DNA of 6,060 bases. It comes from Candidatus Rokuibacteriota bacterium (GTDB taxonomy: Bacteria > Methylomirabilota > Methylomirabilia > Rokubacteriales > CSP1-6). Position numbers and translations under genes: made by a program. Every line of letters starts with the position of its first letter. Position 1 is the stretch's first letter. The notes under the pieces are model-generated. The model ran no database searches and was not told the DNA's origin. It saw nothing but the letters and a program-made list of their open reading frames with translations. The stretch is from contig JACORX010000293.1 in assembly GCA_016179165.1 (NCBI GenBank), positions 1 through 6,060 of the forward strand, given 5' to 3'. Positions 5,540-6,060 of the stretch are shown here, piece by piece.

Positions 5540-6060
5540 CTTTCCGGCGACGTCCCGGCCCCCGGACCGAGCCGGCTGTACCGCCCGCGCAGGGTCTGCA
5601 GGCGCCGTGAGCGCTTGAGCCCGAAGCGGTACAGCAGGTAGCGCGTCACGACCCAGAGAATCTTGAGTCCGTAGCCGCAAGAAGCGAGGAAGCCGGCCGA
5701 CGAGGCTTCCGGGAAGTAGCGCAGGGGCACGGCGATCTCAGCGATGCGGAAGCGCGCCGCCACGCACTGGGCGACGATCTCCTGGTCGAAGACGAACCCG
5801 TCCGAGTTCATCCGGAAGTTCACGGCATCGAGCACCTCGCGGCTGAAGGCCCGGTAGCCGGTGTGGTACTCGGAAAGCGCCAGGCCGAAGCAGACGTTCT
5901 CGACTTCCGTGAGAAAGCGGTTCGAGATGTATTTCCACCATGGCATTCCCTGCGCGATGGCCGAGCCTCCGCTCTTGAGCCGCGAGCCCAGCACGAGGTC
6001 GGCGTCGCCACTCACGATGGGCTCGATCATCTTGGGCACGAGCGTCGGGTCGTACTGGTA
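5536..6060 (-). CDS. GT2 family glycosyltransferase, DPM1-like, C-terminal part (partial)
   Basis: The last 174 residues of a glycosyltransferase whose N-terminus and nucleotide-binding DxD lie beyond the window. The visible part begins YQYDPTLVPKMIE, which in dolichyl/polyprenyl-phosphate mannose synthase-like enzymes immediately follows the metal-binding Asp. It continues with DLVLGSRLKSGG, TGYRAFSREVLDAV, GFVFDQEIVAQC and finally RIAEIAVPLRYFPEASSAGF, a very typical segment of these bacterial GT2 proteins. Such enzymes move a sugar from a nucleotide donor onto an undecaprenyl-type lipid phosphate at the inner face of the inner membrane. The C-terminus has one moderately hydrophobic amphipathic stretch (GLKILWVVTRYLLYRFGL) and a basic tail, not the paired spans of GtrB-type enzymes, suggesting peripheral membrane association. 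The stop overlaps the DUF2079 start, consistent with a donor-making enzyme coupled to a membrane transferase. Confidence 0.88.
   Translation of the reverse strand, partial: YQYDPTLVPKMIEPIVSGDADLVLGSRLKSGGSAIAQGMPWWKYISNRFLTEVENVCFGLALSEYHTGYRAFSREVLDAVNFRMNSDGFVFDQEIVAQCVAARFRIAEIAVPLRYFPEASSAGFLASCGYGLKILWVVTRYLLYRFGLKRSRRLQTLRGRYSRLGPGAGTSPES

Noticed and set aside
1..6060. CRISPR arrays, tRNA/rRNA genes, transposases, integrases or attachment sites
   Set aside because: Reading both strands showed no regularly spaced identical repeats, no tRNA or rRNA-like stretch and no transposase or recombinase motifs; the only repeats are those in the 432-567 spacer.

Overview
This window is GC-rich, compact bacterial DNA. 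Every intact gene reads on the minus strand, so transcription runs from high to low coordinates. The gene set is an ABC-2 exporter, an RraA-family aldolase, a HoxN/NixA-type metal permease, a PhaC-like hydrolase and a GT2/DUF2079 glycosylation pair. Together with the GC-rich codon use this suggests a free-living soil or subsurface bacterium, for example Methylomirabilota/Rokubacteria-like or a GC-rich proteobacterium. That placement is an impression from style, because no rRNA or other marker gene is present.

Reading in the direction of transcription: (1) 6060-5536 is the C-terminal 174 residues of a DPM1-like GT2 glycosyltransferase, followed with a 4-base overlap by a DUF2079 multi-membrane-span protein (5539-3986). 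The two look like a donor-making enzyme and a GT-C-like membrane partner. (2) 3985-3731 holds no intact minus-strand gene. On the plus strand it carries the 3' part of a Rieske [2Fe-2S] protein gene (3729-3944) that has lost its N-terminus and first cysteine ligand, apparently a gene remnant. (3) 3730-600 is a tight four-gene run: ABC ATPase (3730-2795), ABC-2 permease (2775-1975), RraA-family aldolase/decarboxylase-like protein (1970-1299) and NiCoT-type nickel/cobalt permease (1298-600). The gaps are 19, 4 and 0 bases, so it is very probably one transcript. (4) 599-296 is a 304-base spacer. It holds a two-tier stem-loop (505-567), an imperfect direct repeat of about 48-base period (432-516) and a good sigma70-type promoter (365-336). 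(5) 295-1 is the first 98 codons of a PhaC-like alpha/beta hydrolase that leaves the window.

The ABC ATPase and permease form a complete minimal ABC-2 exporter (two of each subunit expected). The substrate cannot be read from the sequence. The RraA-like enzyme and the metal permease probably share the exporter transcript, but no pathway linking all four is evident. The window does not clearly contain a new defence or mobile system. The items most worth a second look are the Rieske remnant abutting the ABC operon, the structured repeat spacer, and the GT2-DUF2079 pair.
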